This document shows, in pieces, positions 7,053 through 15,129 of a stretch of 23,204 bases of DNA (the first letter of the stretch is position 1; every line of letters starts with the position of its first letter). The stretch spans positions 1 to 23,204 of the forward strand of contig CAYPGR010000013.1 of assembly GCA_964410505.1 (NCBI GenBank), in the 5' to 3' direction. The translations under genes were made by a program, and so were the position numbers. The notes under the pieces were generated by a model, which ran no database searches, was not told where the DNA came from, and saw only the letters and a list, made by a program, of their open reading frames with translations. Source of the DNA: UBA1361 sp041656375. GTDB lineage: Bacteria; Bacillota_I; Bacilli_A; RFN20; CAG-826.

Positions 7053-9188
7053 ATGAGACTAAAAAAATCAATTATTTTATTTGGGCTACTAGGTTTACTA
7101 GTATCACCAATCTTAACTTTAAATAATCAAAAAGAAGTTATCAAAACATCCGCTTGGAGCGGCACCCAAACAAGTACGGCTGGCAGTTATTATGCCTCCG
7201 TTGGTGATGAAACCGGTAGTGCCTTAGCAAGCCGTCTTACTACGATTACGGCCGGCGCTAATGTCGATTACGATTGGCCGCGGTATCGTGCAGCTGATGA
7301 GGCTGAAGGCGATAGTAATTCCGTTTTACTTATTTACGGCCGTTATACGACCCCAAAAAGTAATAGTGGCGGTGGCACGACCAACTGGAATCGTGAACAT
7401 ACTTATCCGCAATCAAAAATTGGCAGTACTGCACAAAAAGATAACCATCACATCTTTGCTGATGATAATAAGACCAATGGTGCAAGAGGCAATATGCTTT
7501 TTGGTGAAGTAACAAATGGTACCGTTGTAAAAGATATGTATGGTAAGAATACTGATAACTACAAAAATAGTAGTTATTTTATGCCAACCCCTGCTGCCAG
7601 AGGTGAAGTCGCCCGTTCAACGATGTATGTTAATATTCGCTATGGCAATAGTATTACAGGGAACTTTCAAAGTGTTGCCCTCATGCTCCGTTGGCATATC
7701 GAAAATCCAGTTACAAACCGCGAAATTTATCGCAATAATACGGTTCATACACTCCAAAAGAACCGCAATCCATTTATTGATAATCCTGATTACGCTTGCC
7801 GAATTTGGGGTGAAACAAATGCGGAAACACGTAACATTTGTACACCACAAGTAGAAGTGCCTGTCTCAAGTGTCAGTGTCTCGCCTGCTTCAGGTGACAT
7901 CTATCTTTCATCCGCAACCAAACAATTACAATTAAGTGCGTCCGTTCTCCCAAGTAATGCGACCACGAAAACGGTGACTTGGACCAGTTCAAATCCAAGT
8001 GTCGCTTCCGTTTCAAATACGGGTAACGTTACCGGCTTAAGTGCAGGGACAACGACCATCACCGCGACATCGACGAAAGATAACACGAAAAAGGGTAGTG
8101 CAACCATTACCGTGATTAACGATGTTGTCGCGGTTGAAAGTGTGAGTGTCTCACCGTCCGTTGCGGGTATTTCTTTATCAAGCGCTGTTCATCAACTACA
8201 ATTAAACGAAACTGTTCTCCCAAGTAATGCGACGTCAAAATCGGTTACCTGGACGAGTTCCGCCCCTAATGTTGCCACCGTCTCAAGTACTGGGTTAGTC
8301 ACCGGCTTAAGTGTCGGAACTACCACCATTACGGCGACTTCAACCGTCGATCATACGAAAAAAGGAAGTGCGACCATTACCGTCTCAATGGACCCAGTAG
8401 GCGTCTCTGGTGTCACCTTAAGTGATACGCATGTGACACTTGCTAAAGGGGAAACTCAAACATTAACGGCCACTGTTTTACCAGAAACGGCTGAAAATAA
8501 AGCAGTTACCTGGATGACAAGTGACGCAGGTGTCGCAACCGTCAACGACGGAGTTGTGACGGCGATTAATAGTGGAAACGCGATTATTACGGTTAAGACG
8601 GACGATGGCGATAAGACTGCAACCACAGCCATCCTCGTTGTTAATGACGTTCCTGCTGATGATCACTTAACGTACATCTTCTCCGATAAAGACTGGTCCG
8701 CAGAACCCGCGAATTGGACCATTATTAATCCTGCCCTAAACTTTAACCGACACCTTGGTTTACAAGTTGATGGCGGACACCGTGCCACAGGCAACAGTCC
8801 GTATCTTGAAAATATAAGTAAAATTATCATAGGGACAGCCGCGACAAGTGATGCAATTGGCCTTGTTGGTGCCTACTTAGTTCCTAACGGAAGTAGTGCG
8901 ATTGAAACTGGGACCCAAATCGATGGTATCATTGACGTTCATAATCCTGATCAAATGATTAGTGAATACGAACTTGAACTAACGAGTGCTGCTTCAGGCC
9001 ATATTCAACTCGATATTCAAGCGACCGCTGGTTCAGTGTATATTCGTTATATTAAAATCGTAACCGCGCCGGTGGTTGATGAAGAAAAACCGGGCAGTTC
9101 TCTCCCGGTCATTCTGATAACGGCCACACTTGTTACGGCTGGATTAGCCGTTGTAACGTTTGTTCTCAAAAAGAAATCAATTTTCTAA
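7053..9188 (+). CDS. Secreted, membrane-anchored endonuclease I with three Big_2 domains
   Basis: A 711-residue exported protein. A signal peptide spans residues 1 to about 25 (basic start, then a leucine-rich core). The nuclease domain (about 35-270) carries the endonuclease I / EndA-Vvn family marks: NREH at 113-116, with H116 the likely general base, then DNHHIFADD from 130, and a RGNMLFGE stretch with the metal-site Asn. These enzymes cut DNA and often RNA without sequence preference using a divalent metal. Three bacterial Ig-like group 2 domains follow (about 270-360, 360-450, 450-535), the first two nearly identical. A beta-rich domain of unknown type (about 538-675) comes next. The protein ends with a membrane helix (about 683-705) and the tail KKKSIF, and there is no LPXTG motif. 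The likely role is surface digestion of external nucleic acids for nutrients (inference). It converges with the next gene, with only 6 bases between. Confidence 0.9.
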   Translation: MRLKKSIILFGLLGLLVSPILTLNNQKEVIKTSAWSGTQTSTAGSYYASVGDETGSALASRLTTITAGANVDYDWPRYRAADEAEGDSNSVLLIYGRYTTPKSNSGGGTTNWNREHTYPQSKIGSTAQKDNHHIFADDNKTNGARGNMLFGEVTNGTVVKDMYGKNTDNYKNSSYFMPTPAARGEVARSTMYVNIRYGNSITGNFQSVALMLRWHIENPVTNREIYRNNTVHTLQKNRNPFIDNPDYACRIWGETNAETRNICTPQVEVPVSSVSVSPASGDIYLSSATKQLQLSASVLPSNATTKTVTWTSSNPSVASVSNTGNVTGLSAGTTTITATSTKDNTKKGSATITVINDVVAVESVSVSPSVAGISLSSAVHQLQLNETVLPSNATSKSVTWTSSAPNVATVSSTGLVTGLSVGTTTITATSTVDHTKKGSATITVSMDPVGVSGVTLSDTHVTLAKGETQTLTATVLPETAENKAVTWMTSDAGVATVNDGVVTAINSGNAIITVKTDDGDKTATTAILVVNDVPADDHLTYIFSDKDWSAEPANWTIINPALNFNRHLGLQVDGGHRATGNSPYLENISKIIIGTAATSDAIGLVGAYLVPNGSSAIETGTQIDGIIDVHNPDQMISEYELELTSAASGHIQLDIQATAGSVYIRYIKIVTAPVVDEEKPGSSLPVILITATLVTAGLAVVTFVLKKKSIF
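7857..8396 (+). repeat. Tandem 270-bp duplication encoding Big_2 domains 1 and 2
   Basis: Shared words recur at exactly 270 bases: CAAGTAATGCGAC at 7951 and 8221, ACCGGCTTAAGTG at 8031 and 8301, and an AGTGT(C/G)AGTGTCTC start at 7869 and 8139. The period equals 90 codons, one Ig-like domain. The third domain is diverged at DNA level. The boundaries given are approximate. Confidence 0.85.
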
Positions 9189-9194
9189 TCCGAT

Positions 9195-10259
9195 TTATTT
9201 CCAATAATAATCTAAAAACTTAGCAGCATAGCGAGCATTCAATTCGTAACGGGAACCCGCGACGAAACGGATGCTCGTTTCTGTTTCTTCAACCATACTT
9301 GGATCAATGACTTTACCGATCTCACTTTCATAAGTGCCTAAGTAAGTCGTACCTCGCACCCCGTTCCAGTAGGAGTCTTTAACTTTATAGACACCCTCGA
9401 CTTTTTCAACGAATTCATTTTGGAAAACAAGCATATCGGTCATAATCGGGCTCACGTCGCCACTCGTGACGTAGTCACTACCGTCAGGATGGAAGATTTG
9501 AAGGGTCGGGACATAACCTGTGCCGTAACCCAATCTTTCATTTAAGACATTACTAAGACCATATGTATTTTTGACATCGGTCCATGATTCGAGTTTTCGT
9601 ATCTCGGCAGTTTCAATGATGTAATAAGGGATTTTTTGCGTAATCGTATTTTCTTTTAAGTAGACGGGCATCATCCGGCCATCAAGCGCTTTACAGTCGG
9701 GACAACGATTGTAACTCCAGTTTAAGAGGAAGGGCGTTGTGCCACTTAAGAGGGTGTTCAGTTCTTCAAGACTAATGTAGGTCATCATCGGTAACTCAAT
9801 ATAACGTTCGATCCAACTTGTGAATTTATCGAGTTGTTGAAAGACCGTTTCATCTTGATTGTAAGCAAGACTAAATTTCACTTTTCCCGCTTCGAAGATC
9901 CCGATGACCGGGGTATTCGTTTTATTGCGATTTATCGGGAGGCCTTTTAAATCGTCGCCCATTAAATCCGTGGCAATGACATAGATCGGGAGTTTGGTTT
10001 CGTTAATATAGGGATTCAAGACAAAGTCGCGAAAACGACCCCAGCATGAACATGTATAATCAGCGTAACTCACAAGGATGAAATTTTCTTTATCGGTAAT
10101 CATGTCATCGACATCTTTGACATCAGTGAATTCGATAATTTCTGTCAACTCATTATGACGATAATATAGGGGCACCTTTTCATTATCTTGTGTATTCGGG
10201 GTACAGGCTCCTAAAAGGATGGCATTAGCCAAAAGGAGCAGACCATGTATTTTTTTCAT
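9195..10259 (-). CDS. Lipoprotein with two thioredoxin-like domains
   Basis: A 354-residue protein. The signal peptide ends in the lipobox LLGAC, so C19 would be lipid-modified and the protein held on the outer face of the membrane. Two thioredoxin-like domains are visible. The first has YADYTCSCW, a CxC pair at C70/C72, with a later TPV (cis-proline position, about 117). The second has YNRCPDC, a classical CxxC pair at C186/C189, with GYVPT as its cis-proline block (about 245). This implies thiol-disulphide exchange or reductase activity outside the cell, but no partner such as CcdA is in the window. Start: GAGG lies upstream of the ATG on this strand, with a good promoter beyond it. It is divergent from potABCD and convergent with the nuclease gene. 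The function is assigned by fold only. Confidence 0.7.
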   Translation of the reverse strand: MKKIHGLLLLANAILLGACTPNTQDNEKVPLYYRHNELTEIIEFTDVKDVDDMITDKENFILVSYADYTCSCWGRFRDFVLNPYINETKLPIYVIATDLMGDDLKGLPINRNKTNTPVIGIFEAGKVKFSLAYNQDETVFQQLDKFTSWIERYIELPMMTYISLEELNTLLSGTTPFLLNWSYNRCPDCKALDGRMMPVYLKENTITQKIPYYIIETAEIRKLESWTDVKNTYGLSNVLNERLGYGTGYVPTLQIFHPDGSDYVTSGDVSPIMTDMLVFQNEFVEKVEGVYKVKDSYWNGVRGTTYLGTYESEIGKVIDPSMVEETETSIRFVAGSRYELNARYAAKFLDYYWK

Positions 10260-10283
10260 TCTTTTTTCCTCAATTTCGTAATC

Positions 10284-10312
10284 ATTTTAGCAAGATTTAA
10301 AACCACTTTCAA
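10284..10312 (-). promoter_or_regulatory. Promoter of the thioredoxin-like lipoprotein
   Basis: On the minus strand, TTGAAA (10312-10307) and TAAAAT (10289-10284) are 17 bases apart. TGC directly before the -10 makes it an extended -10 as well. Confidence 0.75.
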
Positions 10313-10362
10313 ATAAGAGTGATTTTATACATTAAATTTGACACAAAAAGGTAAAAAAGATG

Positions 10363-10375
10363 CCCATAAAATGGG
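10363..10375. promoter_or_regulatory. Palindrome CCCATAAAATGGG, possible operator
   Basis: A perfect 5+3+5 palindrome sits about 50 bases upstream of both divergent -35 elements (10312 and 10425), in the 218-base gap between the lipoprotein and potA. A regulator site is possible. It is too short for a good terminator, though on the minus strand a T-rich run does follow it. The rest of the gap holds the two promoters and a G-rich stretch at 10392-10413. Confidence 0.3.
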
Positions 10376-10424
10376 AAGAAAATATAGGTTTAGGGGGGTG
10401 GGGTCAAAAAGGGAGTATTTTTTA

Positions 10425-10453
10425 TTGTAATTTTCTTTTTTTTCCATTATATT
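10425..10453 (+). promoter_or_regulatory. Promoter of the potABCD operon
   Basis: TTGTAA at 10425-10430 and TATATT at 10448-10453 are 17 bases apart. Transcription would start near 10460, giving a very short leader that contains the AGGGGGGG ribosome binding site. Confidence 0.6.
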
Positions 10454-10477
10454 TTATGTTAGTTAAGGGGGGGCTTT

Positions 10478-12007
10478 ATGAGTAAACTTAGCAAACATAA
10501 CGTTGCACGTGATAACGTCATTATTGAACTGAAAAACGTGAGCAAAGTCTATGACGGCAAAACAGTTGTGGATGGATTTAACTTATATGTAAAACGAGGA
10601 GAATTTATCACCTTTTTAGGACCATCTGGATGTGGTAAAACAACCACCTTGCGGATGATCGCTGGGTTTGAAATTCCAAGTGAGGGTTCGATTATCCTTA
10701 ACGGGGAAGATATCACAAACCTACCACCTTACAAACGACCCGTCAATACGGTCTTTCAACGTTATGCCTTATTTCCTCATTTAGATGTGTATGATAACAT
10801 TGCTTTTGGCCTTAAAATCAAAAAGATTAAAGATTTTAAAAATGGCAAAGAAGTAATGCGGAAATTAACGAGCAAAGAAATTGATGAAAAGGTCATTAAA
10901 GCTTTAAAGATGGTTGACCTTGAGCAATTTGAATCACGGGATATTGCCACTCTTTCTGGAGGCCAACAACAACGGGTCGCGATTGCACGGGCGATTGTTA
11001 ACGAACCCGAAATCATTTTACTTGATGAACCGCTTGGGGCTTTAGACCTTAAAATGCGGAAAGAAATGCAATTAGAACTTAAATCCTTACACAAACGATT
11101 AGGGATTACCTTTATCTATGTCACCCACGACCAAGAAGAAGCTTTAACGATGAGCGACACAATTGTTGTCATGAATGACGGCTTAATTCAACAAATCGGG
11201 GCCCCGACCGATATTTATAATGAACCAAAGAACCCCTTTGTCGCTGACTTTATTGGCGAATCTAATATTTATAACGCCCGGATGTCCGGGAAGTTAGAAG
11301 TCAAGTTTTTAGGCGCGACGTTTGAATGTGTTGACGATCTAACGACCAACGAAAAAGTTGACGTTGTCATTCGTCCTGAAGACATCGAAATTGTGAAACT
11401 TGGTAAAGGTAATGTCGACGGAAAAATTATGAATAAAGTCTTTAAAGGTGTCCACTACGAATATGTCGTGCGCGTCGGCCGTAAGAGTGAAGTCATTGTC
11501 CAAACGACCAAAGATTTCCCGTTTGAAGCTGAAATTGGCTTACGAATTGATCCCGAATCCATTCATATTATGAAAAAAGAAATCTCGGCGAATATTTACA
11601 CCGATGCCTGGATTAATAATAAAAACCAAGTCATGATTGGTGAAGATGCCTTTGACGTCGATGTGACCCAACTTATTAAAGGAAGTAGCGTTAATGAAGA
11701 CGGATTCCTCGTCGGACCAAACGGCGTCCGTTATGACTTAAATGATGTTGATGTGGTGGCCACGATTGATTTCCAAAACATTGAAATTAGCGATAACCAA
11801 GATGAAGAAAATGGGACGTCTGGTCACATTATCAGTATTATCTGGCTTGGGGACCACTATCAAGTCGTGGTCCGGACTCGCGATGAAGAAGACTTTATCG
11901 TCGATACCCCTTACCTATGGAACGAAGGCGACTTAGTGAGTGTGACCATCAAAAAAGAAAACATTGCGCTCCGTGCCAAAGGAGAATTAATGCCTTATGA
12001 AAATTAA
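10478..12007 (+). CDS. potA: Spermidine/putrescine ABC transporter ATP-binding protein PotA, extended
   Basis: A 509-residue ATPase of the polyamine importer. Walker A is GPSGCGKTT (from G48), the signature LSGGQQQR starts at about L159, and Walker B is IILLDEP with D183/E184. The H-loop lies in YVTHDQEEA. A TOBE-like regulatory domain follows (about 270-375). Usual PotA proteins are about 350-385 residues. This one has an inserted lysine-rich segment near residues 108-130, before the helical part, and about 130 extra C-terminal residues (about 380-509) that look like a second TOBE-like unit, with VDVVATIDFQNIEI and DLVSVTIKKENIAL recalling VDVVIRPEDIEI in the first. It opens a five-gene operon; its last 11 bases overlap potB. 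It should work on the inner face of the membrane with PotB and PotC. Confidence 0.93.
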   Translation: MSKLSKHNVARDNVIIELKNVSKVYDGKTVVDGFNLYVKRGEFITFLGPSGCGKTTTLRMIAGFEIPSEGSIILNGEDITNLPPYKRPVNTVFQRYALFPHLDVYDNIAFGLKIKKIKDFKNGKEVMRKLTSKEIDEKVIKALKMVDLEQFESRDIATLSGGQQQRVAIARAIVNEPEIILLDEPLGALDLKMRKEMQLELKSLHKRLGITFIYVTHDQEEALTMSDTIVVMNDGLIQQIGAPTDIYNEPKNPFVADFIGESNIYNARMSGKLEVKFLGATFECVDDLTTNEKVDVVIRPEDIEIVKLGKGNVDGKIMNKVFKGVHYEYVVRVGRKSEVIVQTTKDFPFEAEIGLRIDPESIHIMKKEISANIYTDAWINNKNQVMIGEDAFDVDVTQLIKGSSVNEDGFLVGPNGVRYDLNDVDVVATIDFQNIEISDNQDEENGTSGHIISIIWLGDHYQVVVRTRDEEDFIVDTPYLWNEGDLVSVTIKKENIALRAKGELMPYEN

Positions 12008-12791
12008 CTTTCGACGGGCACATCTTGGGATCCCTTATGTTGTTTTCATGATCCTATTTGTCTTGTTACCGTTATTTTTCATCCTTTTTTATGCCTTTAG
12101 TAATACCGCAGGTCAACTCAGTTTTGAGCCGCTTGTGAATTTCTTTACAAGTAGTGCGAAATGGCGGGTACTTTTTGTCTCGTTTATTTTTGGACTTCTC
12201 AATACGGCTTTAACGCTTCTTATTGGTTATCCGTTAGCGATGATCCTTGCCAATAAGAAATATAATAAAAATGCTGTCTTAGTCATGCTTTTCGTCATGC
12301 CGATGTGGATCAACTTTGTGCTTCGCACATGGGCAATGCGTGATGTCTTGGTCTTCTTTGGCCTTAGTGGCGGTGATTACCCCGAACTTGCAACGCTTTT
12401 AGGCTTAACCTATAACTATTTACCGTTCTCGATTTTACCCCTTTACGCGACGATGCTTAAACTTGATAAGAGTCAAATTGAAGCGAGTCAAGATCTTGGC
12501 GCTGGCCCGACCAGAACGTTTGTAAAAGTCATCCTACCGATGACGATGCCAGGGGTTGTGAGTGCGGCGACGATGGTCTTTATGCCGACGATGACAAGCT
12601 ACGTCATTGCGGATATCCTTGGTGAAGGAAAAGTGACGCTCTTTGGGAAATACATCGAAATTTACTTTACCCAAAACATTTGGAATGACGGTAGTTTCCT
12701 TGCCCTTGTTATGCTCATCTTAATTGGCGTCAGTGTCTTGATTCCCCGCTTATTCGATAAGAAAAAAGCGACAAGGAGTAATGTATGGTAA
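11997..12791 (+). CDS. potB: Spermidine/putrescine ABC transporter permease PotB
   Basis: A 264-residue membrane protein with six predicted helices. The cytoplasmic EAA loop, EASQDLGAGPTRTFVKVILP near residues 161-180, is the docking site for the ATPase. The binding-protein-dependent permease pattern and the neighbours identify it as the PotB half. It starts inside potA (11-base overlap) and ends 7 bases inside potC, so translation is probably coupled. Confidence 0.92.
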   Translation: MKINFRRAHLGIPYVVFMILFVLLPLFFILFYAFSNTAGQLSFEPLVNFFTSSAKWRVLFVSFIFGLLNTALTLLIGYPLAMILANKKYNKNAVLVMLFVMPMWINFVLRTWAMRDVLVFFGLSGGDYPELATLLGLTYNYLPFSILPLYATMLKLDKSQIEASQDLGAGPTRTFVKVILPMTMPGVVSAATMVFMPTMTSYVIADILGEGKVTLFGKYIEIYFTQNIWNDGSFLALVMLILIGVSVLIPRLFDKKKATRSNVW

Positions 12792-13633
12792 AGAAAATCT
12801 TAGCGAAAGCTTATATCTATCTCATCTTATTTTTACTCTATCTCCCTATTCTTTTCTTGATGATTTTTAGTTTCACCACCGCCGAAACAACGGGGGTGTG
12901 GACTGGGTTTAGTTTTGAACTTTACGGGATGGTTTTCTTAAATGAGAAAATCATGCGTGCTTTATTTAACACCTTACTCATTGCGACAACGAGTGCCTTA
13001 GTTGCCACCCTTTTTGGGACCTTAGGGGCAATTGGTGTCTTCTATATGAAGAAGCGGCCACGGGAACTCATTGAAGGGGTTAACGAAATCCCGGTCGTAA
13101 ATGCTGAAATTGTGATTGCCATTAGTCTAGCAATTCTTTTCAAAGTGACGAGTAATGCGCTCATGAGCATGGGTCTTACTGCCAATAGTCCAAACTTCTT
13201 TACACTCCTCGTTGGCCATGTGGTCTTAAGTATTGCCTTTGTCTATTTGAATGTTAAACCAAAACTAATGCAAATGGATCCAAATGACTACGAAGCTGCC
13301 CTTGACCTTGGTGCAAAGCCAATGTATGCCGTCTTTAAGGTTGTTTTACCGGCCATTATCCCCGGCATCATCAGTGGCTTTATGCTTGCCTTCACGTTAT
13401 CGCTTGATGACTTTATTATTACGAGTTTCTTGCGGAATCAATCCTTTGATACCTTAAGTACCTTTGTCCAAGGGGTTATTGTAAAATCAACGATTCCACC
13501 TGAATTACGTGCCTTAACGTCCTATATCTTCCTCATTACTCTAGGGGTTGTCTTAGTGAGCGGCTTTAAAAAAGAATCCCGCTCCGCCAAAAAAGCGAAT
13601 GAGCGTGAACTTAAATTACGGAGGTTACCATAA
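12785..13633 (+). CDS. potC: Spermidine/putrescine ABC transporter permease PotC
   Basis: A 282-residue membrane protein with about six helices and the EAA loop EAALDLGAKPMYAVFKVVLP (about 176-195). The DDFIITSFL segment after it is typical of PotC. AAGGAG precedes the ATG within the end of potB. It pairs with PotB as the transmembrane channel. Its TAA shares one base with the ATG of potD (TAATG). The C-terminal tail is lysine- and arginine-rich. Confidence 0.92.
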   Translation: MVKKILAKAYIYLILFLLYLPILFLMIFSFTTAETTGVWTGFSFELYGMVFLNEKIMRALFNTLLIATTSALVATLFGTLGAIGVFYMKKRPRELIEGVNEIPVVNAEIVIAISLAILFKVTSNALMSMGLTANSPNFFTLLVGHVVLSIAFVYLNVKPKLMQMDPNDYEAALDLGAKPMYAVFKVVLPAIIPGIISGFMLAFTLSLDDFIITSFLRNQSFDTLSTFVQGVIVKSTIPPELRALTSYIFLITLGVVLVSGFKKESRSAKKANERELKLRRLP

Positions 13634-15129
13634 TGAAAATCAAACATGCCTTCTATTTAACACTTTTAAGTTTGGGTTCTGTCAGTTTAAGTAGTGCGCC
13701 AAATCCGCAAGTGATTAAGGCCAAAGTTATAACCCCCACCCCATCCGGGAGCGGGCTTACGTTACGTATTTTTAACTGGGAAGATTATATCGCCCTTGGC
13801 GACGAAGAAGATCCTGAAAGCTTTGATACGATGGCGGCCTTCCAAGAGTATTATCTTGAAACCTACGGCGAAGAAGTAAACTTTGTCTATGACACCTATT
13901 CCACGAATGAAGAAATGTATAACACCGTCAAACTCAATGGCGCAAAATATGACTTAATCGCTCCTAGTGATTATATGATTCAACGGATGATACGCGAAGA
14001 AATGCTCACCACTTTCGACACCGATGAAGAAGGCCGTTACGAACACATCCCGAATTATAATGATTATGCAAGTCCTTACCACCAAGAACTTTTTAGTGAA
14101 TCTGGATGGACGGAGTATGCCGTTGGTTATATGTGGGGTACCTTTGGTCTTTTATATAACACCACCATTAATGAAACGGTGAGTGAGGATATGAAGTCAT
14201 GGTCCATTTTATGGGACAGTGCCTATAACAAAAAAATTAGTATTAAAGATTCGATGCGTGAAGGGTATCTCGTGGGACTATTCAAATATCACCATGATGC
14301 CTTAATCGCTTTAGCAGATGATCATGAAGAAGGCCTTTTAACGGATAAAGAATATCATGACGTGCTCAATGATCTCTTAAATGATACGAGCCCGGAAACG
14401 ATTAAAGGGGTTGATAAAGCCCTTCGTGAATTAAAACAAAACATTTATGGTCTTGAAGTTGATCAAGGTAAAAACGATATGATTAAAGGCACCATCGCCG
14501 TTAATACCGCCTGGAGTGGTGACGCCGTGTATGCCATCTACCAAGCTGCCGAAGAAGTTGGCGAAGACGTCTTACGTTACGCCGTCCCTGAAGAAGGTAG
14601 TAATACGTGGTTTGATGGTTGGGTGATGCCAAAAGGCGCCAATACAGCCCTTGCCCAAGAATTTATTAACTTTGTCAGTGACCCCGCTGTGGCGACCGAA
14701 AACATGGATTACATCGGTTACACCTCCTTTATTGCCGGCGAAGATGTCCTCGCCTACATTAATGACTATGATGAAGTCATTGATCCAAGTGAAGACGGCT
14801 ATGAAATGGATTTACGCTATTTCTTTGGTGACACCATTGAAAATGAAGATGACGCGATTATTAAAATTAGTAATGACTACATTGGCGGTCAACTAGCAAC
14901 TCAATTCCCAACGTATGATGAAATCATTCGGAGTGCGGTGATGCGCGACTTCGGTGACCAAAATAAACTCGTCATTGATATGTGGGCGAACTTTAAAGCA
15001 ACCGAAATTCAAAACTGGATGATCGTCTTTAGTATCGTCATCGTATTAGCAGTCGGGGCTTTAGGGACGTATCAATTCGTAACCAAACATAAAGCAGCGC
15101 GTAGAAAACGCCTGATGAGTCAAAAATGA
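13633..15129 (+). CDS. potD: Polyamine-binding protein PotD, C-terminally membrane-anchored
   Basis: A 498-residue extracellular solute-binding protein. A signal peptide-like start (about 1-22) has no lipobox, and the whole protein contains no cysteine, so it cannot be a lipoprotein as PotD usually is in Gram-positive bacteria. PotD family stretches are clear: RIFNWEDYIA (about 46-55), YDLIAPSDYM, GYMWGTFGLLYN, NTAWSGDAVYA and WFDGWVMPKGA. The C terminus has a membrane helix (about 466-488) and a basic tail ending KHKAARRKRLMSQK. The protein is therefore tethered by its C terminus, with the binding domain outside. GGAGG precedes the ATG. Its TGA overlaps the start of the next gene (ATGA), and it is the only complete gene here with a TGA stop. 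Confidence 0.9.
   Translation: MKIKHAFYLTLLSLGSVSLSSAPNPQVIKAKVITPTPSGSGLTLRIFNWEDYIALGDEEDPESFDTMAAFQEYYLETYGEEVNFVYDTYSTNEEMYNTVKLNGAKYDLIAPSDYMIQRMIREEMLTTFDTDEEGRYEHIPNYNDYASPYHQELFSESGWTEYAVGYMWGTFGLLYNTTINETVSEDMKSWSILWDSAYNKKISIKDSMREGYLVGLFKYHHDALIALADDHEEGLLTDKEYHDVLNDLLNDTSPETIKGVDKALRELKQNIYGLEVDQGKNDMIKGTIAVNTAWSGDAVYAIYQAAEEVGEDVLRYAVPEEGSNTWFDGWVMPKGANTALAQEFINFVSDPAVATENMDYIGYTSFIAGEDVLAYINDYDEVIDPSEDGYEMDLRYFFGDTIENEDDAIIKISNDYIGGQLATQFPTYDEIIRSAVMRDFGDQNKLVIDMWANFKATEIQNWMIVFSIVIVLAVGALGTYQFVTKHKAARRKRLMSQK

Noticed and set aside
7857..8396. CRISPR-like or other array
   Set aside because: The periodicity is 270 bases, in frame, and encodes Ig-like domains; there are no short repeats with unique spacers anywhere in the window.
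9180..9200. Terminator between the nuclease gene and the convergent lipoprotein gene
   Set aside because: Only 6 bases separate the stops, and no hairpin with a T-run is visible.
10338..10343. Perfect TTGACA as a -35 element
   Set aside because: No -10-like sequence occurs 16-18 bases downstream; the nearest TAAAAT is 23 bases away.
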